From positions 14,076,001-14,140,000 of the forward strand of contig NC_088312.1 of the NCBI RefSeq assembly GCF_910592395.1: a stretch of 64,000 nucleotides of DNA, read 5' to 3'. The notes under the pieces are model-generated. The model was not told the origin of the DNA. It did no database searches and saw only the letters and a list, made by a program, of their open reading frames with translations. Below are positions 12,594-23,090 of this stretch, one piece after another. How positions within the stretch are numbered: position 1 is the stretch's first letter; every line of letters starts with the position of its first letter. Source of the DNA: Lineus longissimus (taxonomy: Eukaryota; Nemertea; Pilidiophora; Heteronemertea; Lineidae). Both the position numbers and the translations under genes were made by a program.

Positions 12594-13299
12594 TATGACT
12601 TACTCTCCACAAGGGACGACATTTTCTTTGTCACCAAAGGTGGGATTATAGTCAAATGAATAACGTAGGGGACAACATTTTCTTTCGCACTAAGTGTCCT
12701 TTATTCACATTGATGATTATGAACGGCCCCTTACCCCGGTGTAATGTTTTTGAGTGTTTCTGTTTTTGAGTGTTTCCCCTCATTGTTTGGGAACGCTCAA
12801 AAATAGATTGACGAGTTTTTCTGTGTATCCCCCCTATTGAAAAGTCATGGTCTCTCTAGCTGCCTATTGTTTGGAAACACTGAAACATGGGGAACAACCA
12901 CAGATGTTACACCGGCCCTTACCATAAATCTAACAATCCCTGAACAATCATTGAACAATAGAACGAATTCTACTACTATAGTTTTACCTGTTGTTGTGGG
13001 ACAAGGGAGACTAGTGTCTCGTGACAGTAGTACGTAGGGGACACCATTTTCTTTCTCACCAAGTTTCCCGTCCTCGTTTTCTTGTAACATTGCAGAAGCT
13101 GATGGGACTTTTTCACAAAATTCAAGCCCATGATCCGTGCGGAAGATTATTGTTGGAATGGCAACCCATAGTTCATATATTTCATCATAATTTATGCAGT
13201 CTGATGTTGCAAGTTCTCGGAGAGAACATAATAAGTCAGTTATATTATTTGCAGGACAATCATTCATCATTCGTTCATTGGCTCGCAAGACCCCCCCAA

Positions 13300-13395
13300 C
13301 TCCCTTGCGCGATCTCGAGATTGCCGCGCAATTATAGGATCCTAAGAATGCGCAGCGCAATCTTAAGATAGCGCAGATCGGTAAAATGCGGGGAA
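13300..13395. repeat. Right arm of the inverted repeat with 10376-10480
   Basis: Reverse complement of the left arm with a few substitutions, containing CTCGAGATTGCCGCGCAAT and GCGCAATCTTAAGAT. Nothing coding accompanies it. Confidence 0.65.
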
Positions 13396-13917
13396 CAAAT
13401 GCATCATAAAGTGTGCATGGCTTACTCATAATGAACTGTACTTCATGATTGAAGTTGACATAAGCCTGTCTTCAAAAAGGATGAACCGATGACTGCAGCA
13501 GTGCATAATATGAGACAGGAGATGCTGTGGTGTAACTTACCTTCCTTGCTGCTGCCAATAGTACCCCCTTTAAAATTAATTTCGAAATTACACTGTAACC
13601 TTGTACCCAGTGTAACACATGAGCAGAAATCCCAATGTAAAATGAGACGAGAAAATTGGGGACGGGGTTGCTGACACCGGGGCCATTCGGTTATCTGAGA
13701 CCGTGTGCATCTGTCAGTATTTTCAGATTATGCACAAAAGGGTTTTCAGATTATGCACAAAACTTATATGATCGAACGTACGCACTCGGCAATCGAGTGC
13801 CATTGCCGTCATTTCGCTTCAGAGGAATTTGGTTACTCTAAAGGAAAAACCGCAGTAATAGACCATTTTCAGATCAATACGCCATTATGCATATTCATGA
13901 GTAGACACGGTTTATTC

Positions 13918-14064
13918 ATCGGCTTGCCAAACAGGAAAGAAATTTTGCTCTGTTTGGCAAGCCCGGCTGGCCGAACAGGGTGGCTTTTTAGTGCTGTTTG
14001 GCAAGCGGCTCTCCAAACAGGACAAAAAAAAAGATGCCTGTTCGGCGAGCGGCTTGCCAAATAG
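13918..14064. repeat. Hairpin-rich repeat array with alternating GTTTGGCAAGC modules
   Basis: Modules of the type CTTGCCAAACAG and CTGTTTGGCAAG alternate four to six times and could form several hairpins. The right half is an inverted copy of 10203-10265. Confidence 0.6.
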
Positions 14065-14089
14065 ACCCGGCCTAGAATTTATGACATTA

Positions 14090-15955
14090 GACAGGATTAG
14101 CAGACGCCCGACTCCGACTCCGAGTACGAGGTGATTCCCTTTTTGCGCTTTACGTCATCAACAGTGCGGGGGTTTCCCAAGTGGTCACTCGTACTCGCTC
14201 GTAAACTCCGAGTTGTACGTCCTCTATTTGTAAGTGCGCTCCCAGTGCAAATTTCTCTGTTATCATCGTAGATTCGGAGTATTTCCTGATCGTTTTTAAA
14301 TGCAAATGCTTTCAAGGATATGTCAATGCCCAGCAATGTAGTTCTGGTGGAAAAAGGGTGCTCTGTATGGGCATCTTTGTTGGGTGGCATTCTCGCGATT
14401 TTTTTGCACATCGATGCGCATGCGATGCGTGTACATCATGTGTACATGACATGCATCATGTGCATGGTAGTAGTTATCAATGGAAGCATGCAATTGCCCT
14501 TGGGTTATTTTTTGCTCCCAAGTCCAAGATGTAGGCCTAGTAAAAGCTGCCATTTCTCTATAACTGGTTTAATTCACGATCAAAGGAAAATCACTGCCGA
14601 TCAGCTGATTGTTTCCGTCGTCTGCTATGTTTACGTTTCGCAGCGCCATCTAACGTAAAACACCTGGAACTGAGATCAACTCTGACCGGGAGTCGTGACG
14701 TTGCTTAGGTCTCGTTAGGGAGTTTTTCCCAAATGTACGTGATGATGACGTGCCCCATTAACAGGGCGTAACATCTATTTTAAGATGCGTTTCCAAAGTG
14801 AATGCATGAGAACAACCCATTTGTGTCGTATATCACTGGAAACGCCCGATTCCCCTGATTCTGCAGGATGTTAAATCGGGCATTTTATTTCTTTAAATAA
14901 ATCATAAGCGTCGCATTTGCTCCTAGCTATGTTCACCATCCCAAATGGCAATATTGCCAATTGGGCCGGACAATCACGAAAAACCCCAAATATTATACAT
15001 TTCTTCCTGAATAATTCTTACAGAGACCATTCTCCCATGAAAGACAGTTGCTTACGCTACACAAAAATCAAAAAAAAAATCGAGGGTCAACCATTGAACT
15101 TTTGAGATATGTTGAATTTTGCACAAATCAGCGAAAAACGCACCAACTGGCACTGGACGGCATTTCAACACGGGGCCGACGCACATCCCAAGTTCAGTGT
15201 ACACATACGTCGGCAACAACAGTATAAATGCGTAGTTTCTTGTTAGTCGCCTATTGAGTAGCGCTGTAGGTTTCAGAAACTCCAAAAAAACATGTCTTTG
15301 CCAAAACAACTGCTGAATCAACGCTGACATACTGTAAGGACCGAGAAATCAATGATTTTAGGAACTACGGTTAGGGCTTGGCCGCGCATGAATACGAAAA
15401 AAAACTCCCTAATGAGACCTTAAGGAATTAATACCGAGCTGGCGGTCATTGGTTGTATAATTACGCCGAGGGTTTTGGACTGCATTTTCGGTCTACCCGA
15501 GCGGTCTTGATTGTACAACCAATGACCGCCAGCTCGGTATTGATTTCTATTCTAAAAGGTTTCAAAATTAAACAAATTAAATACGATTTGAAAGGTATAT
15601 ATGTTCCGTTTTCGTCAAAGAATGATCCAGCCTGGTGTCCGGAACTCCGCCATATTGTTGCCTGTGAAGATGACGTCATGATATTGTTTTGTGGGGCTGA
15701 GTCGTTGATTCTTGGTGAAAATAATTCGTCTGCTAAAATTCAGAATTTTATACCTACCCAGGCGGTCATTGGTTACGATACCAAGACCGCTCCGATCAAA
15801 ACGAGGCGTAATGTATTTTGTATTAGAAACAATGATATACTGTGACTAAGGCCTTTTAGAATAATCGATCAAACTGAACATTCGCGCGCGGATCCGACTC
15901 TGACTCGTACTCGTACTCGGAGTCGGAGTCGAGCGGCTGCTAATCCTGGCTATTA
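14090..15955. mobile_element. 1.9-kb terminal-inverted-repeat element, non-autonomous
   Basis: The left end (14093-14131) and inverted right end (15907-15953) share AGGATTAGCAG and CGACTCCGACTCCGAGTACG. Inside are one copy of the 160-bp repeat (14703-14862) and a strong hairpin (15430-15541). Open frames inside, including 15453-15845, resemble no transposase. A target duplication is not evident, so the exact ends are uncertain. Confidence 0.55.
15430..15541. repeat. 28-bp perfect inverted repeat with 56-bp loop
   Basis: The arms 15430-15457 and 15514-15541 are exact reverse complements and include GCTGGCGGTCATTGG. A further copy of GGCGGTCATTGGTTACGA lies at 15761. Confidence 0.8.
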
Positions 15956-16177
15956 ACATATTCAAGACGTTAGTAATTATAGACATTGCGATTTACGGAG
16001 GTTGTGAATTAGGGTCGTATTGTTAAACAGACGTGGTTTTATATAGACGTGGTTTAATACAGACGTTGTTTATACAGTCGTATGTTTAACAGCCGTTTGG
16101 TGGCGCTCGTGTCGGAAATGAAGGGAGTATTTCGGCCATTGTTTACCAAACGACGACGACAACAACGACCCCGACCT
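15956..16177 (+). pseudogene. First copy of a duplicated host exon: 5' flank and start
   Basis: Reverse-complement copy of 37000-37203, about 90 percent identical. It holds repeated AGACGTGG/AGACGTTG blocks and a short upstream frame beginning at ATG 16082. At 16177 the host match stops and LINE sequence begins. The host match resumes at about 17575, is cut again by the Polinton at 17649, and continues at 36512-36583. This arm is therefore one ancestral segment interrupted twice. Confidence 0.7.
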
Positions 16178-17574
16178 CGCGATTTTTATTTAAGTGATAG
16201 TCAGTATGGATTTCGGAATGGCCGAGGTACGGAATTCTGTTCTGTAATGCTCAATGATGTGACAATGTACTGTAAAGAAAAACACTCAACGCTGTATGCA
16301 TGCAGCTTGGACGCGGAGAAATGCTTCGACAAAATATAGCACGCCGGGCTTTTATACAAGCTGATCGATACATTTTCTGTCGACAAGTGGATGTTTCTGT
16401 ATGAACTATATGGTACACTAAACGCACAAATCCGCTGGAATGGCTACAGCAGTTCAGCCTTTCCAATAACCAGAGGAACCCGGCAGGGAAGTGTTCTATC
16501 TCCGCACCTCTTCAACATTTTCATTGACGATCTTTTGAGAGTCCTCAGCAACGAGGGCCCTGGTGGTTTACGGATTGGTGCTTATATTCTAAGGTGCTTT
16601 GCTTACGCAGACGATATAACTCTGTTAAGTGTTACAGCGCCAGGTCTACAGCATCTAATTAATATTTGCGCGAACTACGCAAAACTATGGCGTTTTAATT
16701 TTGGGATCAAAAAGTCCAAGTGTATGGTTATTGGTAAGAAGAACCTTAAACACGACCCCAAATGGTCACTCTCTGGGACAGTAATGGAGAATTCGGACTA
16801 TCTGGACATTCTAGGTGTTGCTTTTGAAAAATCCCCCAGCGGTTTGCGCCATGTGGAAAATCGTATTAGATCATGTAGGAACGCGTACTACAGTCTGAGC
16901 GGCTGTGGTTTGAGCTACCCTGGTCTTAGTACAGAGGCTAAGGTTGAACTTTGGAGAAGTGTGTGTGCTCCTTCTCTCTTTTAAGGTTTAAACTCAATAT
17001 GTTTAAGTAATGGTGATATCAAAAAGTTAGATAAGGTACAGGGCTCCTTAATCAAACAATGTTTTGGTCTATCTAAATTCTCTCATCATGGTTCACTGCT
17101 TAAGGCGCTTAGCATTGATGACGCTAAGACTGTACTGTTTGACAGGACCACTAATTCATTAAAACGTATTCTATCTGTTAAGTGCCCGGCCAGAGATATT
17201 GCCCTGCTAACGCACCATGTTCCTGGATCTATTATACAAAGAGTGTGTCGCTTTGGACTCTCACCAGTACAGGTAGCTTTTGAGACAAGACCTAAGAAGT
17301 AAATGGCATTCGGATTTGCGATTGTTTATTGCACTGTTTGATAAGAGTGTTCTAATTGAGTCCACAATAGAGGACGGAATTGTGGACTCAATTAGAACAC
17401 TCTTATCAAACAGTGCAATAAACAATCGCAAATCCGAATGCCATTTACTTCTTAGGTCCATTTTGTCTCCATTTTAATGTATATTGTAGTTTGTTCAATT
17501 TTTCACATGTATGTTTTATTGCTCCGACTGGAGGTTTATCAATAAATTATTATTATTATTATTATTATATGTAT
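16178..17574 (+). pseudogene. 5'-truncated non-LTR retrotransposon (LINE) reverse transcriptase
   Basis: Reverse transcriptase blocks appear in order: SLDAEKCFDK (16301), RGTRQGSVLSPHLFNIFIDD (16471), the catalytic FAYADD (16600), and a C-terminal thumb region. In-frame stops at 16337-16339 and 16982-16984 break the frame. The element ends in a (TTA)n tail at about 17547-17568, as in several LINE clades. It lacks an endonuclease domain because the 5' end is missing. It is inserted in the first host-exon copy. Confidence 0.85.
17289..17458. repeat. Perfect 80-bp inverted repeat with 10-nt loop inside the LINE
   Basis: Arms 17289-17368 and 17379-17458 appear exactly complementary. The left arm continues the LINE frame and the right arm is its inverse. 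This looks like a recent snap-back duplication, or an assembly or sequencing artefact. Confidence 0.85.
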
Positions 17575-17648
17575 TGTATACCTTGCATGCTTGGAGAACA
17601 TGAATGCATTCTCGGTTCTGGGTGATAGAATTGAAAGACTCGTCGGTG
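17575..17648 (+). pseudogene. First host-exon copy, segment between LINE and Polinton
   Basis: It matches the reverse complement of about 36910-36985, including GAACATGAATGCATTCTCGG. It ends in TCGGTG (17643-17648), the left target-site duplication of the Polinton. Confidence 0.75.
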
Positions 17649-17860
17649 AGAATATATGTATTGTGGTGGTAGGAATGTAGGTATTTCTAAGCTATTTTGA
17701 CCAAAAGCCCTTACAGGTCTTTTGCCCCAAATTAGCCTACAACCCCCAAAGAACCAATCCACCACAATACATATATTCTATCATTCATGAGATTCCCAGT
17801 GAAGCGTTGCAATGAAATGGTCAATGAAATGGTGAGGGAATACTAGAGCTCAATGGGTTA
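17649..17860 (+). repeat. Left terminal inverted repeat of the Polinton (212 bp)
   Basis: It matches 36300-36511 in inverted orientation with very few differences. Its outer 131 bp (17649-17779) begin and end with the same 21-bp sequence in opposite orientation, so a smaller palindromic unit is nested in the TIR. Confidence 0.93.
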
Positions 17861-17932
17861 TTCCATTAAAATAAATGGCCTTTTTACTGTCTTCATTATC
17901 CAAAATTCAAGGAAAAAATTCAAGTAAATTAA

Positions 17933-19294
17933 ATGTATTATCCAATAGCAAATCAACATAAAAGTAAATTCACCTATGACTTCTTTAATTTAGAAGTAAC
18001 TGTTAATACTAATAACTTCTTCAGACTACAAGAAACTAAGATAACACCTGGGTTTTTGAGCCTGAAAAATAAGAAAGACTGTCTGCGACTGGAAAAGAAT
18101 CCATTATCGTTTTACCAGAACCAATTTAACATGGCTGTTTGGTTTGCTACAACAAGTTGTGGTATTTCAATAGACGATCACTTGAATCACAGTGACCCAT
18201 TGATAAGGTCAATTTACAGGTTTCATGTTTACTATCAAATATTGAAGATCATGAAGAATCTAGAGATACCAATTCCAGGTGAAAGTGATTTTAATGAGAC
18301 AAACAATAACATTAACCGTAGGAAACTAGGAGGGTTATTGAGTGAATTTGGTTTAAAAGACGAGTACGATTTCTCGGTGTTTGAAAATAACGGTGGTTGG
18401 AGGTCATGGAGTGTATCGGATTACAACCCGAACATAACTGATCCCGGATATTACATCAATGATTCTAAAATCAATTTCTTCCTCATGCAAGTTCATGAAA
18501 ATAGAATGCCACCGATGTTCAGTAAAGACTGGGATGCTGGAATGGCTAATTTCAAATATCCTGATACCTTCATTAAGTATCATGTGAAACAACACAAGAA
18601 TGTATTTGATGTAATTACACAAAATGAATGTCAAACCTATCAACAATTCATGATATTTAAAACAAATGGTTTCTCTAATCCTGGAATAGAGAGGTTGAAT
18701 GACACAATAAGAACATATGTTTACTGTATTCTGGGTGCTCAGGCGTTGACCAGAACACCAATAATTGGAGTACCGGGTACAGAATTGGATGCTCAGAAGG
18801 AATTTAACAAACTATTAAAGGACTCGATTAATCAACATCCTGATATTCCCACTTCAATTCAAAGATATCAAAAAGCAGTGAGTGACACTCATACAAGACT
18901 AGATTATGTAATAGCACCAGGATTGTATGTCATAGGATCAAATATGGTACTCTTTATTGGTAAGCTGGATAACTACAATAATAACATTTTAATAGCACCA
19001 ACAAATGCTAAACCCGGTAAGAATGACATTAACCACAAAAAGACATTACCACCACCACTGATGGAAGGAAATAGTTCCAAGAAAATAAGAGTTAAGAGTA
19101 GTGTTGATACATCAATGACCAGTCATACACCAAAGAGTAATGTTGATACACCAAAAACAACTGAAACCTCAAAGAATACTCCTACTACTACTAAACTTGA
19201 CACCAAAGTTGAGAAGGTGGATGATACTCATGAAACAATTAAATTCATGCTTTACTCAGTTGTTGGTACATTGATTGTTTTTATGGTTAGATAA
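17933..19294 (+). CDS. Conserved Polinton protein of unknown function, 453 aa, C-terminal membrane anchor
   Basis: First gene inside the left TIR, with start context AAATTAAATG. I recall similar proteins in other metazoan Polintons from the blocks LIRSIYRFHVYYQI (about residue 91), RPCs of the type GIERLNDTIRTYVYCILGAQA (here around 252-272), and DYVIAPGLYVIGSNMVLFIG. These point to a conserved globular domain over residues 1-350. A Thr/Ser/Lys-rich linker follows, then a single hydrophobic C-terminal segment (FMLYSVVGTLIVFMV). A virion-associated or membrane role is an inference. No catalytic motif is visible. Confidence 0.8.
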   Translation: MYYPIANQHKSKFTYDFFNLEVTVNTNNFFRLQETKITPGFLSLKNKKDCLRLEKNPLSFYQNQFNMAVWFATTSCGISIDDHLNHSDPLIRSIYRFHVYYQILKIMKNLEIPIPGESDFNETNNNINRRKLGGLLSEFGLKDEYDFSVFENNGGWRSWSVSDYNPNITDPGYYINDSKINFFLMQVHENRMPPMFSKDWDAGMANFKYPDTFIKYHVKQHKNVFDVITQNECQTYQQFMIFKTNGFSNPGIERLNDTIRTYVYCILGAQALTRTPIIGVPGTELDAQKEFNKLLKDSINQHPDIPTSIQRYQKAVSDTHTRLDYVIAPGLYVIGSNMVLFIGKLDNYNNNILIAPTNAKPGKNDINHKKTLPPPLMEGNSSKKIRVKSSVDTSMTSHTPKSNVDTPKTTETSKNTPTTTKLDTKVEKVDDTHETIKFMLYSVVGTLIVFMVR

Positions 19295-19304
19295 ATAAGT
19301 AATT

Positions 19305-20948
19305 ATGGCTGAAGGAGGTGAAAATTATGAAATGAGTGATTACTATCCACATTACAATCCTGATTACGATCCTGATTACGAATCTGATTACAAACCTGAG
19401 GATTATGTTGATATCTTTGGTATTAATCCAAAGCCTCGATATGATGGCACAACATACAACACAGGAGGTGAAAATTATGATGATATCTTTGGTATTAATA
19501 AAAAGTTTCAAGATGATGACACAAAATACAACACAGGAGGTGAAAATCTTACTGATGAAACTTCATTCAGTATACCTCCAGAAAGGCCAGGCACAACATA
19601 CAACACAGGAGGTGAAAATCTTACTGATGAAACTTCATTAAGTATACCAGAAAGGCCAAGAGTTTTTGACAAGCAACTAGAGGAGAAGAAGTCATTTCTA
19701 GATGATAAAGAGGATAAACTTGATACAGCATTGAAAAAAAGTGGTAAATGGAAATATGACCCTAACAAACTAAGTAAACTAGCACCACGTATTTATTTGC
19801 ACAACGAGGAACCTTACTTCTTGCCTACAAAAGGAGAATTAGCAAACTTTACAGAACAACAAAAGAACAATATGAATAAAATTCCTAATCCTAATGGAGG
19901 GATTGCCTTTATCATTCCTTTAATTAAATCAGATGGTAAACTCCTTTCTGAAGGCACATTAAAGAATAAGTTTGGTACTAGATTTGCTGACATGATTAGA
20001 GGTATGATTGCACCTGACCCACCAGTAAGGGAACCTAAATCTGCATCCACTCAAACAGATATATTAATTAATGAGGTAAACAGTTCAAACAAACCAATAG
20101 ATAAACTGATAGATTCTAATGATGATGAACTTAAATCACTGGGTTTTACTGAATATGCCTTGAGAGAACTTAGAGGGTTAAAACAGGCTGGTGATGATCT
20201 AGCTGCAGTAAAGATGGATAAGGACATGCAAATAGAGGAATTAAAAGATCAGCTTCATAATTTAACAAGAGACTATGTAAAGTCTGTAGAAGAAGATACT
20301 AAAGATAAAGGAGAGTTGAAAAAGCAAATAGATGAACTAAATGACAAATTGTATGAGGAACAGTCAAAGGTATGGAGGTTAGACAATGACAGGGAGTCAC
20401 AAACTAGAAGAATTAAACGTTTAATTGTTGATGTTCTAAAGAAACCAGATTCAACTATTCCTCTGAAGGACAGAATAAAGTTACTTTTTAAGACGTATGG
20501 TGTAACTATTAGCGCCATAATAACAGCTGTTGTAATGACATTTACAACTCTAGGTCTCAGTATCAGTAGTGCTTTAAGTGGTGCCACTAAATCTGTAAAA
20601 CCAACTCCAGGACCAGACCCAACTCCAGGACCAGAACCAACTCCTGGACCTACACCAGAACCTGGACCAGGACCAAAACCATCAATACCAGATAAAGTAA
20701 AAGAAGGTCTCAAGAAGTTTGCTGAATGGCTAAAAGAACTAGCCAAGAAATCAGCTGCGGCTTTACCGGGAATCATCGGTTCTATCGTATCATTTCTCCT
20801 GAAAACAATTGGTGCAGTTGTTGGCTTTCTAGCTGAACATCTGATCATAGCAGTTATTGCTATTGTGAGCTCCATAATCTATGGTTTAATAGAGGGTGTT
20901 AAAGCCTTAAAATCACGTAAAACAGTAAAAAAACATAAAAGGTCTTAG
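19305..20948 (+). CDS. Polinton protein of unknown function, 547 aa: repeats, coiled coil, Pro-rich linker, membrane segments
   Basis: It starts 10 bp after the previous stop. The N-terminus carries three or four tandem copies of a 12-16 residue repeat around TTYNTGGEN (about residues 48-120), mirrored by DNA repeats at 19448-19640. A middle globular part is followed by a long charged helix likely to form a coiled coil (about 290-390), a hydrophobic stretch (about 400-425), a (T/E)PGP proline-rich linker (about 430-460), and a C-terminal pair of hydrophobic helices with a basic tail. The architecture suggests an elongated virion or membrane-associated protein. I recognise no enzymatic family. 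Confidence 0.75.
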   Translation: MAEGGENYEMSDYYPHYNPDYDPDYESDYKPEDYVDIFGINPKPRYDGTTYNTGGENYDDIFGINKKFQDDDTKYNTGGENLTDETSFSIPPERPGTTYNTGGENLTDETSLSIPERPRVFDKQLEEKKSFLDDKEDKLDTALKKSGKWKYDPNKLSKLAPRIYLHNEEPYFLPTKGELANFTEQQKNNMNKIPNPNGGIAFIIPLIKSDGKLLSEGTLKNKFGTRFADMIRGMIAPDPPVREPKSASTQTDILINEVNSSNKPIDKLIDSNDDELKSLGFTEYALRELRGLKQAGDDLAAVKMDKDMQIEELKDQLHNLTRDYVKSVEEDTKDKGELKKQIDELNDKLYEEQSKVWRLDNDRESQTRRIKRLIVDVLKKPDSTIPLKDRIKLLFKTYGVTISAIITAVVMTFTTLGLSISSALSGATKSVKPTPGPDPTPGPEPTPGPTPEPGPGPKPSIPDKVKEGLKKFAEWLKELAKKSAAALPGIIGSIVSFLLKTIGAVVGFLAEHLIIAVIAIVSSIIYGLIEGVKALKSRKTVKKHKRS

Positions 20949-20995
20949 GTGAACTTCTATCAAAACAATGTTTAAAAAATAATTATCATGTAAAT

Positions 20996-22168
20996 ATGAA
21001 TAAATACATCTCATTTAAAGATTATTATTCTAGTGAGTGGAACAATGAGAATCTTAAAGGATACATTCGTCCTAGGGTTATGGATCGAGCTATGCTCTCA
21101 GGACTGCGTCCGACTAGAAATTTTAGTGAAGAAAATGACAGCAAGAATTATGACAGTGGGAAATTTGATAAGCCTACTCGAGCTATGCTCTCAAGACGAA
21201 GTCTGACTGAGACACACAAAGTAGTCCTGCCAAGAATGAAAGAATATGACGTCAGTACCAACACTAATGCCCAATTCTGCCGTAATTGTAAAAGGTGGAC
21301 CCTTTTTGAGTATCAAAAAAACTTGAATTCAGCAAGGTACGCAGCTAAAACTGTGAAGTATCAATTCTGCACCAATTGCAATTCGACTACTTACGATGAT
21401 GAATTTAAAACTCTTGAGATCAATATTGACAACAAGACACGTTACTTTGACAGTATTCTAAGGAAACTTGGATGGAGGCGGCTGTCCGAATCGGCAGTTA
21501 AGTATTTAAAGGACTTTGTGGAAGGGTATTTACAGTGCTACTTTTCAAGTCACAGAAAATGTCTTAGTAAGCAGAGATATGAAAGTACTCTTCAGTCAGC
21601 CCTAAAAATGGGTATTAACACTCTCCCCTCTAAGTTATGTAACCAAGGGTTACATGGTGAAGCCATGCTTTTTAAATTTCACTGTGGGGAATATGATTGG
21701 TTTCTTGCCATTGAATTTATTAACAGGGCAATTGGTAAACCGCAATTAACCGATGAGAATATCACTGACCTTAGACTAGTGTACTATGCTTTCCTTAGAT
21801 TTCTGCATTACTGTGGTGTCAAGGTCACCATTAACTACAAGGTATTTTTACACCAAGCCTTTAAAACGCTGAAAATTGATTATGTAATATTTACACCTTT
21901 TTTAACCAACAAGGAGCGAGTTAATGATTTGGAGAGATTATGGTATGATTTCACTCAAAGTATTTTCTTCCAGAATTACAAGGTTGAGAAGGAATATGAC
22001 CAGGATATTGACAAGCAGTTTGACGTTTTACTGAGTGCCAGTGCAGGTAGAGACAATAACTGCATCAGTAGTATTAAGTTTACACCAGCCGGACTTCGTC
22101 CTGAGAGCATAGCTCGAGCCGGACTTCGTCCTGAGAGCATAGCTCGAGCTAGTGTTAAGATGCAATAA
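20996..22168 (+). CDS. Polinton protein of unknown function with a four-cysteine zinc motif, 390 aa
   Basis: ATG at 20996. A CxxC...CxxC pair (CRNC at about residue 94, CTNC at about 125) suggests a zinc ribbon. The remainder is a helical domain I do not recognise. The gene carries two two-hairpin repeat cores near its 5' end (21087-21111 and 21180-21204, read as RAMLSG and RAMLSR), and two tandem cores at its 3' end in the opposite orientation (22091-22115, 22121-22145), read as GLRPESIAR twice. The repeats are in frame and lie outside the zinc domain. The frame is intact. Confidence 0.7.
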   Translation: MNKYISFKDYYSSEWNNENLKGYIRPRVMDRAMLSGLRPTRNFSEENDSKNYDSGKFDKPTRAMLSRRSLTETHKVVLPRMKEYDVSTNTNAQFCRNCKRWTLFEYQKNLNSARYAAKTVKYQFCTNCNSTTYDDEFKTLEINIDNKTRYFDSILRKLGWRRLSESAVKYLKDFVEGYLQCYFSSHRKCLSKQRYESTLQSALKMGINTLPSKLCNQGLHGEAMLFKFHCGEYDWFLAIEFINRAIGKPQLTDENITDLRLVYYAFLRFLHYCGVKVTINYKVFLHQAFKTLKIDYVIFTPFLTNKERVNDLERLWYDFTQSIFFQNYKVEKEYDQDIDKQFDVLLSASAGRDNNCISSIKFTPAGLRPESIARAGLRPESIARASVKMQ

Positions 22169-22219
22169 AGTTGTGAAAACAGCATTTTGCACTTAACAGT
22201 CATTTTTCCATAATTTTAA

Positions 22220-23041
22220 ATGAATAATCAGCAAATGAATAGTCAGACATCTGCAGTGATTGAACAACAGATGAAACAGATTGGTGTTATGAGTCCTGAG
22301 AGCTTAGCTCGAGTTGGGGCTTCTAACCAACAGAACACTGGTAGTTACCAACAAAACAGAACTAACTTTCAACAGAACTGCTCTACAAATCAACAGGTTT
22401 CAAACAAGCAGTTGAATAGTTCAAATTTTGTTACTCCTAGTCAAGGAATAGTCAATTCTAGTTGCCAACTAGGATCAACTAGCAATCAACAAGGTTCAAG
22501 TAGCAATCAACAAAATTTGAACTATTTGACTGATAGTGGCCTTAAAGCCAAACAAGACTTAGAGATTCTAGTTGCAACTGGTAAAAGCAAGGATTTCCTT
22601 AATAAACAAATAACTTTTAATGACTTAGATAATATGACTGAAAAAGAAATCTTAAAACACCATAGAATGTATGAAACAAAGATGGCTGCCAGACTTAATG
22701 ATTCTTTGGGTAAGACAGTACTTAAAGCTTACACTAAATTATCAAGGTGGTTATTACCAATAGATGATGAAGATAATCTTTATCATGATCTTAGAAATGA
22801 TTATTTGATAACTAACGAGTTGGATAAATGGCTTGGATGGTTGAGTTTGAGAATGGGACCATTAACTGCACTTGCCTCAACAACACTTATTACTTTAGGT
22901 CATTGTCATGAGGAATCATCTATGAATACATCGAGTATGACTGCATCAAATATGAATACACCAAATATGACTGTCTCTGAATGTGACAAACCAATAGATG
23001 AAAGTCTAGATATCACAGGTAGTGATGATAAAGAAGACTAA
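22220..23041 (+). CDS. Polinton Gln/Asn-rich protein, 273 aa, unknown function
   Basis: Start context TTTTAAATG. Residues 1-110 are low-complexity Q/N/S with repeated SNQQ and NQQN. Residues 115-230 look like a folded helical region, followed by a Met/Ser/Thr-rich and acidic tail. A partial hairpin repeat at 22293-22310 is read as PESLAR. No homologous family is recognised. Confidence 0.65.
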   Translation: MNNQQMNSQTSAVIEQQMKQIGVMSPESLARVGASNQQNTGSYQQNRTNFQQNCSTNQQVSNKQLNSSNFVTPSQGIVNSSCQLGSTSNQQGSSSNQQNLNYLTDSGLKAKQDLEILVATGKSKDFLNKQITFNDLDNMTEKEILKHHRMYETKMAARLNDSLGKTVLKAYTKLSRWLLPIDDEDNLYHDLRNDYLITNELDKWLGWLSLRMGPLTALASTTLITLGHCHEESSMNTSSMTASNMNTPNMTVSECDKPIDESLDITGSDDKED

Positions 23042-23090
23042 ATTAACCTGGTTATGAGAACATAGTTCGAATTAAATTCGGCCAAGATAA

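Noticed and set aside
12845-13429. 194-codon minus-strand open frame
   Set aside because: It overlaps a dispersed inverted repeat at its 5' end, shows no recognisable domain, and no splice or promoter context supports it.
15453-15845. 130-codon open frame inside the 14.1-16 kb inverted-repeat element
   Set aside because: It starts in one arm of a hairpin and resembles no transposase. Probably chance.
21087-21111. Resemblance of the two-hairpin repeat to a hammerhead ribozyme core
   Set aside because: The repeat has CUGAGAG and CGAG rather than the required CUGANGA and GAAA, and there is no third stem, so it is not a hammerhead.
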